64,000 bases of DNA from Eudorina sp. 2006-703-Eu-15 (Eukaryota; Chlorophyta; Chlorophyceae; Chlamydomonadales; Volvocaceae). The stretch's first letter is position 1, and each line of letters begins with the position of its first letter. The notes under the pieces were generated by a model, which saw nothing but the letters and a program-made list of their open reading frames with translations, had not been told where the DNA came from and ran no database searches. The position numbers and the translations under genes were made by a program. The stretch is from contig BDSI01000086.1 in the NCBI GenBank assembly GCA_003117195.1, positions 372,001-436,000 on the forward strand, in the 5' to 3' direction. Of the stretch, positions 38,239 to 59,200 are shown piece after piece.

Positions 38239-39428
38239 TCTTTTCTTCCAACTTAACAGCGGTCGTACGTAGGCTGTATCATGGCTGGAAACAACGAAAT
38301 GTACCCTCGCATAGACAAGTGGCATTCAGTAATTGGCGACGTTGAAGGTGTATAGTATGCAATGCTGACAAGAAGCTTTCTACTGGCAAAATGGTTACGG
38401 TATCGGGCATAAATGATTGAACCTGGTCATAAGATTTTGACAGCAAAAATAGTATATCACATCATAGAGTGCTATGATCTCGGTTTAAATTATAACGTTC
38501 AAGGTCGTTCCACGTTCGTGATGGTAATCTGCGTTTCCAACTGGCTTCTCGGAACCCCGGCCCGCCTTCGTATCGCATTCATAGATCATAGATCGCCGCG
38601 CATTTGGTAATACCCCATATTAGCATCAACTACCTTGAACAACCCCACTGTATTGATTTGTGCGGGTTCCCTCAGCTCCGTATGCAGTGCTTAGTCAGCC
38701 CGCTTACGATGCTTGCCTAAGAATGTTTATTAGGTACGCAAAACAAAATCGAACGAGTGTTGATTTGTTAAGAAAATATATAGCAAGTCGTTTTTGTCAG
38801 GTGCAGGACATGTTGAGGGAGCTGTCGACGTGCAGCGACTTACGCGGAAGGCAGGCCTTTTGCTGACCGGGCGAACAGTGTGACATAAAGCAGTACCACA
38901 ATTATTCCTTCTTAGTTATTTGGGTACTCGCGCTGTAGTCAAAATCCACATTACCAACAACACTTCTACCTGCCTTGGCCAGGCCCGCAGGGCTGCCTGT
39001 GCAATTTAGAAGAAAATATCTTATAGCTTTAGCATCTCTTACGACTATCTGAAATCCATTAATAGCGTGCAAAGATGATAGACAGCGGGCCGTCCTGGAG
39101 GACATCATCGCGGCGACAGCACCTCCGCCTGAAAATTTCCGGTTTTGGATTGTTGCTGATTTGTTTTGCATCAGGTTAGTATTGAATCCATCAAATGCCA
39201 ATCAACACAGACGATTTATCGCATCCATGCTTCGGTGCGTTTCACGTTGATAAGACTCAGAATGAATGCATGTGCAAATAGCTTGACCGGTTGACGTGAC
39301 ATGCAAGTGGGTCAAGTGCGGGTAGAACGGTCGTGCCTTCACGGAAGTTTTTCGTTGATTAATTCTTCTGAGGCATGCATAAGCTTGGTCACAGAAGTAG
39401 TAGCCATTTTATGTCCATTCGTACCTTG

Positions 39429-39773
39429 TCACCCGCAACTCAGCCTCCGGTCAGTTCGCGATATGTACTGCGTGGTCGAGTTGTGCCAAATCACCCGCGG
39501 TTGCCTATCCGTGGGACCGTACGACCAGCAGCTCGACCCGACGTCCTGCTGGGGTGAAGTCATGCACGCGCCCCAAACTCCAGAGTCCTGACACGCCGCC
39601 CCGCTTGCGCAACCGGCACCTGCACAGGCTTTGCCACCCTGCGGACTGTGGCGGCCGCTGCGGACGCGGCAGTCGATCAATCTGCTTCTTCGGAGGGCGA
39701 CGCCCTCTTTGACCACCACCACCAACAGCAGCACCAGCAGCAGCAACAGCCACATAATCGAGCGCTGCTGCAT
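39429..39773 (-). CDS. Weak candidate: 114-aa Cys-containing secreted protein (or plus-strand exon)
   Basis: On the minus strand ATG at 39773 starts MQQRSIMWLLLLLVLLLVVV, a signal-peptide or anchor profile, followed by a basic region and six cysteines (ACAGAGCASGAAC ... WGACM ... SSCW) before the stop at 39429. The leucine run comes from a CAC/CAG triplet tract. The plus strand over the same DNA (about 39650-39870) is also open and reads DHHHQQQHQQQQQPHNRALL, which could equally be a Gln-rich exon. The sequence alone cannot decide between them. Confidence 0.2.
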   Translation of the reverse strand: MQQRSIMWLLLLLVLLLVVVVKEGVALRRSRLIDCRVRSGRHSPQGGKACAGAGCASGAACQDSGVWGACMTSPQQDVGSSCWSYGPTDRQPRVIWHNSTTQYISRTDRRLSCG

Positions 39774-40654
39774 GACTGGGTGCAGGAGCAGCTGCCCGAC
39801 CCGCGCACAGCCCGCCAACACCGCCACCAGCGCCGGCGGCTGCACCAGGGCTGGAAAAGTAGGGCGGGGCAGGGCGGGACAGGGTGGGGTACGTATGGTA
39901 GGGTAGGGTTGGGTAGGGCGCCCCCCGACAAAGTCCACCGCCACCTTCGGGGACCCTACCTCCTAGCTCCTGCCCGGGACTGCATCATTAGTGCGGGCAG
40001 TTTGTTGCACCGGGGAGGGGTAAGAGGGGGAAGGGGCTCTGACTTGCCTGCGCCCTGTGGGCGCCCCTCCATGTGGGTGCTCACCCACATGCCCAGTACG
40101 AGGGGGCGCATGCATGCAGCAGGGTGGCGGTCGGTGGCGGCGAGGATGGGTTTGGACTTCAGAGCCCTAGGTTGAGTCGCAAGGAAGGAGGTCCCAAGCG
40201 GAGCGGGCCCAAGACGGTGCCTCCGCCCGGGTGCCCCGCCCGCCATCAGCGTCAGCGCCCGTCCGCCGCTCTGAACTGCAGCCGTAGTCACCGTGGACTG
40301 CAACCGTGGCAGCGCTGAGCTGCCTCACAGCGGAGCCCCGGGTCCGCCTCCCAGTGCGGGGTGGGGTTGTTGTGTTGAGTTGTGTTGCGGTGCTTCCGTT
40401 TGTGCAGCGCTCTCTTACGGGTGTGTGCTGGGCGGACGCAGAAGCTTACCGCCGGAGCCTGGAGGGCAGGAAAGCTGTTCGGGCCCTCTCTATAAGTCCC
40501 ATGAACTGCATGCACGTCACGACATCAGACTTCGTTCAGGGCTGCAGCCTTCATTTCTCTGACCATGAAATGAAAACACCGCCACCCTGCGACGTATGAA
40601 GATGTGAACCGTTGCCGCATACTTCCGCCCACATCCCCTGCGTGTGCTGCCCAG

Positions 40655-48695
<8,041 letters not shown>

Positions 48696-49200
48696 CGGAT
48701 AGCCACGCATACAGCAGCTAGCGAGTGTGACGCATGACGCTCGCTGGCTTGCTAGGGTAGCTAGCTCGGGTGACCGAACCCTCAACGCACCAAGTACGTA
48801 CGGCGGCCGCGCGCGGATCATATTACTAATTGCCGTACGTTCCAGTGAACGACGCATACGCACTGTATGGATGGGTGGCGGCGAAAGGTGGAAAGGCGCG
48901 CGCAGCAGGGCGGCGGCGGGCGGGCGGTATGTACGGTATGTGCGGTACGTATGGAGCGCAACGGGTTGCTTCTTGCTTGACTGCGCTTCCTGCTGCTGCA
49001 ACCGAGTGAAGCCCGTTTACGGTTAATATAGTCGGCTGGCCGGCGGACCATCCATCCCGGCGGAGATGTCGCTCCAGCTCCAGCTCAGGCCTCAGGGAGG
49101 TTCCCGGGAGGCGAGCGAGAGGCCAACAAGTGGATGGACGGGTGTCAGCTTTTACTTCAGCTGGATAGCCGTAGCTCGCTCGTAGGAAACAACTACAACA

Positions 49201-49233
<33 letters not shown>

Positions 49234-49832
49234 GGTCATAATGACTGTCTTACTCGTACGTGCGTCATGCGTTTCGGCCAGCAGAAGTGATGGACGGCGA
49301 TGGCCCCGAACACGCATGCACTGATTATATTGTAGCCGGTAGGTGTAGGGTGTTGTCCTCCGTAGGGTGTTGTCCTCCAAGGCGGTCCTCCGTCGCGCGG
49401 TCCTCGAGCGTACGTTTCCCGAACGCTTCCCGCGCGCGGTGATGGGGAGCGAGAGTTCATATTGATAGGCTGCAGACAGCAGGGGCATGTCCGTGAATTT
49501 CATGACTGACACCGTTCGATCGTCGCGCATGTGCCGTATACATGTATGCTGCCTTTATTTCGAGCGAGGTCTAGGGAAACAGCAGTACGGTCGGTCGGTA
49601 GCTCGGCGGCGGGTAGTTGGGGTAGTTGAGGCAGTTGGTGTTCTTCTAGGATCTACCTGCTGCTTGGTTGGCGCGTGTGTGTGTCTCTACTCTCTGGTGC
49701 GTGAGAAACCCGCCCGAACCGCGCGCGTTCATTTGTTTTTGTGTATGTGCTATGTGGTCATGTCGTTGTCGTTCTCGGCAACGGGAATGAACCGTTCGTC
49801 CCGGGCAGTACGTGAATGTGCGGGTGGGTACA

Positions 49833-50085
49833 TGTGGAGGCAGGGTGGCTATCTTATTTTGCAGAGTATCTACGGCCGGAGATACTCCTCGCCCAATCGT
49901 GCTGAAAGTATCTGTCGGAGGGAGCTTTTGCCGGCATTTTATCTACTCAAAGGGGGCTTTTCCCTGTGCGAGAGGCCATGAGTATTTAAAACCCCATTTT
50001 CCCACCGAGGGAAAGTATCTATCAAAACGCAAGGTTTTCGGCCGAATATATATTTATATCTTAAGATAGCCACCCTGTGTGGAGG
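49833..50085. mobile_element. hAT-superfamily MITE with 8-bp target-site duplication
   Basis: The element spans 49841-50077 (237 bp). Its left end CAGGGTGGCTATCTTA is perfectly inverted at 50062-50077. The flanking bases are identical 8-mers, TGTGGAGG at 49833-49840 and 50078-50085. CAGGG-type termini with an 8-bp duplication are diagnostic of hAT elements. The interior has several AGTATCT subterminal motifs and no ORF, so it is non-autonomous. The intact termini and duplication suggest a recent insertion. Confidence 0.92.
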
Positions 50086-50489
50086 GAAAGAAATAATTAT
50101 GGATGGATGGATAGAGCTCCGACCATGCCCAAGCACGTCACTACATATATTTGCAAGCAAACTAGCTAGCCGGTGGTATCTGGTATGGGTAGGCAGCGAC
50201 AGAACATGGCATTGCTGCGCATGCGGTCGTGGATGTACTTACCTGCTGCTGCTTGATGGCGGCTTTGTGCATGTGCGCGTACATGCAGCTCTTGATGCTG
50301 CGCGGCACGGGCTTTAATGTACGGCGGGCGGGACGCTACGCGAACAAGGGGACGCCCTTCCTGTGTGCTTCCTGTTCTTTGGCTTATTATAAATCATCAC
50401 GGGCGGGGCAGTCGATCATCAATGCTCTTGGGGTTGATTGGGCGGGCGGGCCTCGCCCGGGCATCCGTCCGCGGGTCGGCCGCCGGGTG

Positions 50490-50645
50490 CCGGAACGTAC
50501 GGGTGCCGGGTGCCGGAACGTACGGATGCCGGGTGCCGGAACGTACGGATGCCGGGTGCCGGAACGTACGGATGCCGGATGCCGGAACGTACGGATGCCG
50601 GGTGCCGGAACGTACGGATGCCGGGTGCCGGAACGTACGGATGCC
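50490..50645. repeat. 23-bp minisatellite containing GTACGG
   Basis: About seven copies of a 23-bp unit (GTACGGATGCCGGGTGCCGG plus AAC). Each unit contains the ACGTACGG motif that is abundant throughout the window. It lies in noncoding DNA. Confidence 0.93.
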
Positions 50646-52561
50646 GGGTTTAGTGCTTGGAGCATAACAACAACTGATGGTGATCCGTCGCTCCATCTCG
50701 CTCCATCCATCTACCCTTCCATGGCACCCATCCATCCACTCATTCATCCAGCCATCAGAAGTACCGGCGACTTGGGAACAAATTTGACGTGTGTATGTCG
50801 CCAACTAATCGACGAACCCACGCGCAGGGCGGGTATACATGTACGTGGCGTGGCGTGTATAGCGTGTGATTGCCGGGTGCTAATTCACGGTTTGCACACA
50901 CGCACCCTTACAGTTTGTTAGTTGTCGCGCGGCAGAAAAGAGGAAAGCGTTGTCTATTCATACATGTATGTGGGGAGGATGGGGGAGGGTGATCTACGTA
51001 TGTATGAGCCCCAGCATTCGAGACAGAGCTTGCTTGCTTGCTTGTGTGCTGCTGGGTGTCGCGTGCTGGGGCGCTGGCTGAATGAACCACCGCACCGCAC
51101 CATGATCACGCGTTACGGATGATCCGCCCGTGGCTGCTGGCTGCTGATGAGCGGGGCTCCGCCCTCGGGCCGTTCGTTCGGTCGTTGGCATGTTCGTACC
51201 AACAACCAGTAACTAACTCATCTGCCCCGTAGTGGTGCAAGATCAGCAGTTACGCGTCATGCGCGCACGTGTGTACGCGGCCCTACGCGGCGCGCCCGCC
51301 TGGCGGCTCGGTGCCTCTCGGTGATGACCCTAGCGTACCTGACCCCCATGCCTCCCAGGTGCACATCACCCCAAGAAGGACAGCGGAAAACGATAGCTCC
51401 AGGGGCAAGAGCTCACGATCCATGTTAGTGAGATTACCTCCTGTTGAGAATGGAACCCGTTTCTGTATTCAATCGCCACAAGGCATACCACGCACGGGGT
51501 GGCTGCGCGTTTTGTTGACCAGATTCGTTCGGTCATGTGCGTTCTCGGGCCGAATCCGGCCGGCTACACAACACTGAAGCATCGCTCAACAGGTCATTCT
51601 CACCTAAGTTACATCTTCATAACCATACAAAAGCACTAGCTGGAGCAGCCGATTGTCTGGTGTCTGTAGCACCCAATCGAACCTGCCTGCGACGTGATCT
51701 CCCGGATCTCCATGAAGGCGGCCATCACCTAGGTAAAATATAGTATTCCTCAAATTAGAAACTTATACGAAAGTTGTTTGGATACTTATAGTCGTCACAG
51801 CGTTCAACACAAGTCAACTTACAGACAGCCCGTCCCTGAGCCCGCCCCGGCCCGCCTGCCCCTGACATACATCCCCTGCCTTTCCGTACTTGAGTAGAAT
51901 TGGGGCAAAACTGCCTGAAACTGCCAGGAAATAAAAATATTGTAATTTGACAAAGACATCCTAATACTTAACACATGCATCTCTACAGCAAGATCCGGCC
52001 TTTCCGAAGTGTCTGGCCTTTCTTATGACAAGCGGGTAATATTTTTTATAAGTGAAGAATATCTTTATTTATCGCATCGTGATCAGTCAAAGGCAGGGCC
52101 AAAACCGACTGCTTTTTTTGGATCCCCGGACGAGCATCGCAGTCCGTCGTTTGGGCCTCGTTGTGTAAATGTTGTATCGATTGGTTATCACTCATCAAAT
52201 TTGCATGATTTGATTTTCTTTGTGACTTGGTGTAATCTGGACTGATCTGGAAACACTGCCGGAACGAAGTCTGACCGCAGTACAAGTGGGAGATTTGAGG
52301 ACGAGCAAATGGAAACTATTAGCGCCATATTAGGCCGTCGCACGCTCGTCGCACTTTGAGTATGATTCAATTAACCCTCATCCTTTGTAACGCAATTGCT
52401 GCGACTTTCTGGAGTATCCACGGGATGCGGCATCACCTGATTGAGCGGCGCAGTAAAACCAGAGCTCGGGGCGTGTCTGGGAAACTTGCGCAGATATGCC
52501 ATATGAAATCCGGTGAAAGTATAAACAAAATGTAAAAAATGTGAAAAAAAATCCTGAAGCC

Positions 52562-52708
52562 CTAGGTCAGGAAGAATTTGCGTTGACGGAAGTCGAACGC
52601 CACTCGGCCGAAATGGCCGGCCCTGATCGGCTGTGGGTATCCATTGCGCACAGTCACGAATCCATCGTATTCAAGACAAGCAAGATTCCAGGTTACGCCG
52701 TACATTAG
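52562..52708 (-). CDS. Weak candidate: terminal exon of an unidentified gene
   Basis: After a plausible acceptor (CGTCAG at 52709-52714, minus strand) a 48-codon frame reads LMYGVTWNLACLEYDGFV and ends RVAFDFRQRKFFLT with a stop at 52562. Its codon and amino-acid composition look protein-like compared with the surrounding frames, and an AT-rich stretch follows. I could not find upstream exons or a family. It may instead be the tail of a transposon ORF. Confidence 0.22.
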   Translation of the reverse strand, partial: LMYGVTWNLACLEYDGFVTVRNGYPQPIRAGHFGRVAFDFRQRKFFLT

Positions 52709-54836
52709 CTGACGGCGTGCAAGCACACAACGCACACAACGCAAGCACACAAGTGCGTGCGGATTTGCTTGCTTGCTGCAGCCTAGCTCCCCCCGTGTGG
52801 CGGCCTGCATGCTGGAACGGCACGGAACAGCCCAAACCCTCCCGGGCCGCAACCACAGCAGTACACCCGCACCGTCCCAGACGAGCGATGCCATGCAGAC
52901 ACACACACTGGGCGTACACACGCTGGGTTTAGCTGGGCGAACAGGCCCGCCGGACGGCGCAACATTAGCTAACACGATTAGGTTGAGACGGCTAGCTTTA
53001 CGAGGCTAGCTTCACCGCACCGGGCAGGGGCGCGCCTCCGAGTTGCTGAGGAACGCGCCCTGGGTGCTGCAAGAATTCGAGGAGGTCGAACAGCGGGCTG
53101 CAAGGCGCAGCCCGCCCAGAATGGGCTCCTGCCCAGTCCCCAGTGGGGAGGGGCACAGCTGTCGCCGGTCCTTGGAAAAATGGGGATCGGGCGCGCGCCC
53201 TTGGTTGAAAGCGAGGGAACAGAGGGCCCGTACGGCCCTCTCCCCCGTATCCGGGGGAGAGTGCTTCAGCGCATCGGCGGTTCTCAGCCCACCGAGGCCC
53301 GCGAGGCGACGGCGCTGCGCGAGGCCCAGTCGGAGGCGAGAGGGCATGGCCGAGGCCCTTTTCCGTAGAGCCTCCAGGGGCGGGTCAGAGTTAGCCCGTG
53401 GGTGGTGGGTAGCGCAGGGTGTCGGGGGCGCTGGTAGCGGCAGTTGTTTGGGCGACCCTGCCCTGCCCTGCGCTGCCGCTGACCAGGAGCCCCAGAAACC
53501 CTGGGGCGCTGCAGCTGGGTGCATGCCGTACATGCCTGGCGTCTGTGAGTTCCGTGCTGGCGTGCACAGCGGGGCTCACCTCAGCCAGATGTCGGTTGGG
53601 TAGGTTGGGTCGGTTGGGTCGGTTGGGTGGGTTCGAGCTCACTCATGTGGAGCGCTTTCATCAGTGGCAGCATCCTCTCCTGCCACCGACCCCCGCAGGC
53701 CCATGTAGTGCGGAGGACACATATGGAGCCCCCTCGCAGCAATCCCGCCCATGAGGGCAAGTGCATGGCTGGCCATCTCCTGACTGATGCCCTCACATGC
53801 CTGGGGCTCCGGAGTGGATGGCCTGGGGTCCCACCGGGCCACTGTGGGCCACATACCCCCGGGTCGTGCTGAGGGGCTCGCTGCCGGTGTGATCATTTAT
53901 TTCCTTCGCGGTGAGGTGCGCTGGTTCCTTCATTGCAGAATACCCGATAGTCATACATGCACTGCTTGCAGGCGCTTCAGTTGCAGTGCAGCAGCAACGA
54001 AATGGAATTCTAGCCCGTTCCTTTGGCCGCTTTGGCGTGCTGCGGTTGACTGACTCGTACTCACAAAACGTCGACGGGCATTGTTGCCCGCCGCCGCTTT
54101 CGACACTACGCTTTCTACCGCCTCTTAACTCCAATAGGACAAACTTGCTGAATCCTTATGTGATTGAGTTAAGGATCGCGGCTGATCTGTTGTTCAGGCC
54201 GGTTCAAGCCGTGGCCCTGCAACTGAAAATTCCTGGTAATCGGACACAATAATGCAATAAAAAGTTTTAGGTTATTCACAGAATACCAAAGCAGGTCCGC
54301 CATCTGACCATCAGATGTGCCCGTGCGTCGTCAATTTACGAGACAATCTAGACAACCATTGATACTAGCGGCACTAATTAAGTAGTATGTAATCAAAATA
54401 AAAACCTATTTGTTGATCAGCAATGATTTATCCCGTCCAAACACAGTGGTGCTACTGCCTTGCCCATCAAAAGATCTATCAGTACAATTCCAAGGCACGC
54501 TTCATACGCTTTTCGTCGAGGTGATTTCCTTAAGACCTGCGTCAGGTGCAAGATGCTGCAAGTTGCAAGTACAATACGGCTATACGGCTGGTTTACCTGA
54601 AACGGTGTTCACGAAGGGCGTTGTTGATGCAGGGCGAAGGAGAACGAGCCTGGCCAGGACTTCGCAACCTCGGATAGGACTTCATTTCTGGCTAAGACTT
54701 CACCGAAGGAGTCTGTCTCTCGGTCATGTTTCCAGACGCTGCATGGCCTCTTTGGGAGTCACGTCTGAGCTGCATAACATAAAGATATCTACGACAATTC
54801 TATTCTTTTGGATTGGAGATCAGAACTTCTGCTAGT

Positions 54837-56224
54837 ATGGGCATTTTTGATGTCACGCTGGAGCATTCTGTTGAAGAACTACTCGCCTGCTCGGATGAGG
54901 ATGTCGGGCAGCTTCTAGAACTTGATGAGATAGTCGGAAAGGGCGGGTGAGTCCGAAACGCAGTGTTTACTTGTGGCTGTCATGCAGACAGCCGCTGCAC
55001 GCAACGACCGGATTTGCGCATCTTCACAATGCTTTTGACCCTTAGGTTTGCAACAGTATGGAGAGCTGTGTTCAATGGCCAGCCGTGCGCCTGCAAAGTG
55101 CTCCAGCCGCGAGGGGGAACGGTGCCGCCAGCGCCCATCGTCCGGCTGTTCATCCGGGAATGCATCTCGCTGATGTCAATGCAGCACAGGTACGGCCAGC
55201 GCACTTCGTGGTCCGGCTGGATCACGTAGCCCTGCCTCTCCGTCGGCCAGGTGGTTGGTTCACACCTTGATTCATCCCAGCCCTCGGTCCGCAATGCTTG
55301 CAAAGTGCTGCCGCCTCTTTCCCCACCCCCATCCCGCCCGGCAGCGGACCGCCTCTTCAGCGCAGGCGGGCAAGCGCCGACTGCTCTGAAGACCCCAACG
55401 GATAGATACACAGCTAGGGTTTGTAGCCACAAGCGCACCCACTCCACCCCAGCCCAAGCACCACCCGTTGCCTCGGCCCAGCACACCCCACCCCACCCCG
55501 CCGCGACCCTGCCCCCGACATCCCCACCCGGGGGGCCCATCCCCGCAGTGCCGTGATTCGGTGCGCTGGGCTGATCCGGCTTCGTAGGGTGGACTTCCCG
55601 GAGCTCGGCCTCGGGTACGACACGTACGGCATGCTGCTAGAGTTTTGCGAGGTGCGCGCGCTTGGAGGTGGTGGTGGCCGGGGCACCTCAGACAGCTCCG
55701 ATGGCGCGAAAGTCCGGCGAAGAGGGGAGGGGAGGGAGGGGAGGGGAGGGGAGGGAGGGGAGGGGAGGGGAGGGGAGGGGAGGGGAGGGGAGGGGAGGGG
55801 AGGGGAGGGGAGGGGAGGGGAGGGGAGGGGAGGGGAGGGGAGGGGAGGAGAGGGCAGGGATTCAGGGTTTAGGTTGACCTAACCCCTGTCGATGCCTGCC
55901 ACCCCGAGCCAACCCCCCCCTGCGTGCCGCGGCGCCCCCTGCCGCCCCTCATCCGGCGCCTCCTCCACACACCCTCGCTGCCCGCCCCTTGCAAAGGCCC
56001 CTCCCCTCCCTTTTTGACACACCTACCACCGTCAAATGAGTAATGAGGCGGGTACGGGCCACCTAGGTCCGCGACCCCCTTACCGTCCCTCCCACACCCA
56101 ACTCGCCGCCCACGAACTCCCTCCCAACTGCGTCGCTCCCTCCCTCCCTGCCTGTTCCACTGCCCACTGGCAGTTGGCGGAGCCCCCCTCGGCGACCCGC
56201 CTGCGATCCCCACCCTCGCAACCT

Positions 56225-56255
<31 letters not shown>

Positions 56256-59200
56256 ACTGCCCCACGTCCCCCCACCCCACCCCTCCCCTCCCCTCCCCAC
56301 CCCACCCCTCCCCAGGGCGGTACTCTGAAGGACCTGCTGTTGGCCCAGATCGTGTACAAGCAGGACCAGTACTCGGTGCGGGAGGCGCTGGGCTGGCTGA
56401 TGCAGGTGGGGGGAGAGGTGGGGAGGGAGGGAGGCTAGGGAGGGAGGGAGGCTGGGGAGGGAGGGAGGGGAGGGCTGGGGAGGGAGGGGGGCTGGGGAGG
56501 GGGGCCAGGGATAATGAAGAGTGGGGGGGAGGGGGACCGATGTCGTACAACGGCGTGCGGGTTTGTCACTGCTGTTGGCTCCTCCAGGGAAGGCGGGGGG
56601 CTCATGGAGGGATGCGGGCACGTCGTGGCCCCTCATACCGGCCACAATACCTCACCGCCCCCGTCCCCCGTCCGTCCCTACCCGCCCCTGGCCCCCAACC
56701 CTACCCGCCCCTGGCCCCCCAACCCTACCCGCCCCTGGCCCCCCAACCCTACCCCCCCAACCCTACCCGCCCCTGGCCCCCCAACCCTACCCGCCCCTGG
56801 CCCCCCAACCCTACCCGCCCCTGGCCCCCCAACCCTACCCGCCCCTGGCCCCCCAACCCTACCCGCCCCTGGCCCCCCAACCCTACCCGCCCCTGGTCCC
56901 CCAACCCTACCCGCCCCTGGCCCCCCAACCCCCCCTCGCCCCCCCTCCCCGGAATCGCCAGGTGGCCTCCGCTCTGCAGCAGTTCCACTGCCTGGACATG
57001 CCCATCATACACCGGGACATCAAGGTAGGTAGGGGGGCGGGGTGGAGGGGCCGCCAAGGGGCCGTACCGCGATACCCCCCAGGGTGATGTTGGTCCGGGA
57101 GGGTGGGTGGTCGGGGTGGGTGGTCAGGGTGGGTGGTCAGGGTGGGTGGTCAGGGTGGGGGCCGGAGCTCCCCACCCGGGGTCGGCAGGTGCGCAGCCGG
57201 TGCCGGATCCTGATGGCCAAGAGGACCGGGCGCAAGCCCCGCCTGTCCGCGGCCTACCCCCGGTGAACCCCCGGGGGTCCCTGGCAGGGTGCGGCAGGCT
57301 CCCAGGGTATAGGCACCTTCCCCCCGCAACCCCCGTGCAGAACTCCTGCCCCCGCTCCTCCGTTCTTCGCCCCCCTCCCTGCCCTCCCTGGTGTCTGGGC
57401 TGTTTCATTTTAATCCCCGCCCTCCCCGCTCGGCGTCCCCTGCCGCCGGGCTCCGCCCCTCCATGGCATCGCCCACCCCTGGCCCCATGGCCCCGCCTGC
57501 TGCCCTCCCTCCCCACCCCTCCCCTCCCCGCCGCACCCCAACCCCACCCCACAGCCCGAGAACATACTTCTTCAGGTGGCCGGTCCCGCCCAGGCGCCGC
57601 CCTTTTGGTACCCGCCCGCCACCCCCCAGTACGAGGGACTGCCACGTAAGCGTCTGGGCCTTACGGCCGCGAGTGCGGGCAGCTTCCGGCCCCGCCAGCA
57701 ACTGGAGGCCAAGCTGGCGGACCTGGGTCTCGGTGTACGAGTGTGTGAGAATCGTTCCGTACTCATCCGTCGCCGTACGACGCCGGTAGTGGGCTCCCAG
57801 GATGGGGTCGCCGTCGATGCCCGCGGCAGCGGCCCCGGGGCGGCCGGCGCGGACGACGACGAGGACACGATCGGGACGGTCCTGCGCGGGTCGTACGGCA
57901 CTGTCGGCGGCGCCGGCGGCGCCGCTGGCGGAGGCGGCCAGCGGCCGGAGGAGGCTCGCATGCCGTTCATGGGCTTCACGACCAACCCCTTCCGACTCCC
58001 CTCCAAGCGCCAACCCAGCACGCGGCACAGCTCCAGGCGGCGAAGCGCCGCCGGCGCCGGCGTCGGGTCCCCCGGGTTGATGGCCGCCGCCGGCGCCGCC
58101 GCCGGCGGCGGCTCCCCCGGCCACGTCGCCCCCGGTCCGGAGTACGCCTCTTCGGCATCCATGCAACGCAGCGCGCAGCTGAACCACATTCGGATGCGGC
58201 TGTCGGGCACGCGGGACAGCTGTAAGGCCTGGGGGTCGACCGGCGGTGGCGGGGGGGAGGGCGCCGCGGCGGCGGCAGCGGGCGGTGCCGCCACCGCCGC
58301 CGCCGCCGCCCCCGCGAACCAAGCGCGTTCCGCGGCCGTGCCATTGCCGTCGTCGCCGCCGCAGGTGGCGACGTCAGCGGCGGCGGCGGTGGCGGCGTCG
58401 AATGGTGCCTCGCCGGGCGGCGGCGCCTCCGCCACATCTACGGCGGCTGCCGATGAACCCTTGGACGGCCCCAGCCCCTTCAAAGCCTTCCTGCAACAGC
58501 ATCACCCGACAGATCCAGACTCGCCGCGCGCGGCGGACTCGGCAGCGGTGGCGGGACCCGGCGGCGGCGGCGGCGGCGGCGGTGAGGGCAGTTCTCCGGC
58601 ACCGACGCCTTTCGCCAAGCCACTACTGCCGTACGGTAAGAGCCACGCGGCGGCGCAGCCCTCCCTGCCGCCGACGCTGACGCCGATCGCGGAGCGGTCC
58701 CTGTCGGCGGAGGAGGGTTCCATCGCCGCCACCGCCAGTGACTGCCGTACAGCCTCCACGCTTCAAGGCACCATCACGATCGGCAGCTCGGCTTGTACGA
58801 CAACGGCACTGGGGCAGCAGCTGTCGTCGGTGGCGAAGCCGCCGGGGCGGGCTCACGCGCTGTACACCATCCAGGTACGGCAGTCCTGGGGGGAGGCAGA
58901 GGGGGGCAGGGGCAAGAGGGGCAGGGGCAGGGTTTATGGGGCAGGGTTTATAGGGCAGGGTTTATAGGGTTGACCGTATAGGGTTTATAGGGCAGGGCAG
59001 GGGCCCCTCACCCGACGCAGCCCCGATCGCCCTCTTTCCCGTCTCCACTGACTTCGCCATCATTATTCATAATGATGAATAATCTTACATTGGATCCCTC
59101 GGGTCATCGGTGACTTGCGTACCAGGTCATTGGCTCCAGGTCCTGTTCCGCCAAAGCACCCTCCCCCTTCAATCAAGACAGCACCATCCCCTTCCCTCTC

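Larger units (their letters stand above)
36464..40654. other. Gap between protease and matrix glycoprotein genes
   Basis: It begins with the protease 3' UTR, which contains a GGGGA pentamer run at about 36538-36582. From 37380 to 39480 the sequence is AT-richer and holds the TA-flanked inverted-repeat element (37550-38238). From 39580 GC rises, with one ambiguous ORF pair described separately. The first exon(s) of the matrix glycoprotein should lie near the right edge but could not be identified. Confidence 0.5.
48696..54836. other. Long gap between matrix glycoprotein and kinase genes
   Basis: This 6.1-kb stretch has no gene I can support with confidence. Contents are a (GCA)n run at about 49200-49232, a hAT-type MITE at 49841-50077, a 23-bp minisatellite at about 50490-50645, an AT-rich segment at 51700-52560 and 53900-54830, a weak terminal-exon candidate on the minus strand (52562-52708), and a GC-rich block at 53000-53600 whose frames on both strands are open but unrecognised. 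First exons of the kinase could lie in the last kilobase. Confidence 0.5.

Noticed and set aside
53012..53603. Open frames on both strands in a GC-rich block
   Set aside because: No ATG start in good context, no recognisable motif and symmetrical openness. High GC alone explains them.
54410..54835. Open frame just upstream of the kinase ATG as an N-terminal extension
   Set aside because: It lies in a different frame from the kinase exon, starts with a non-ATG codon and shows no domain.
57576..57698. Coding insert of 41 residues between PENILLQ and the DLG exon
   Set aside because: It is in frame and cannot be excluded, but GT-AG borders and normal kinase spacing (NILLQ-QLEAKLADLG) favour an intron.
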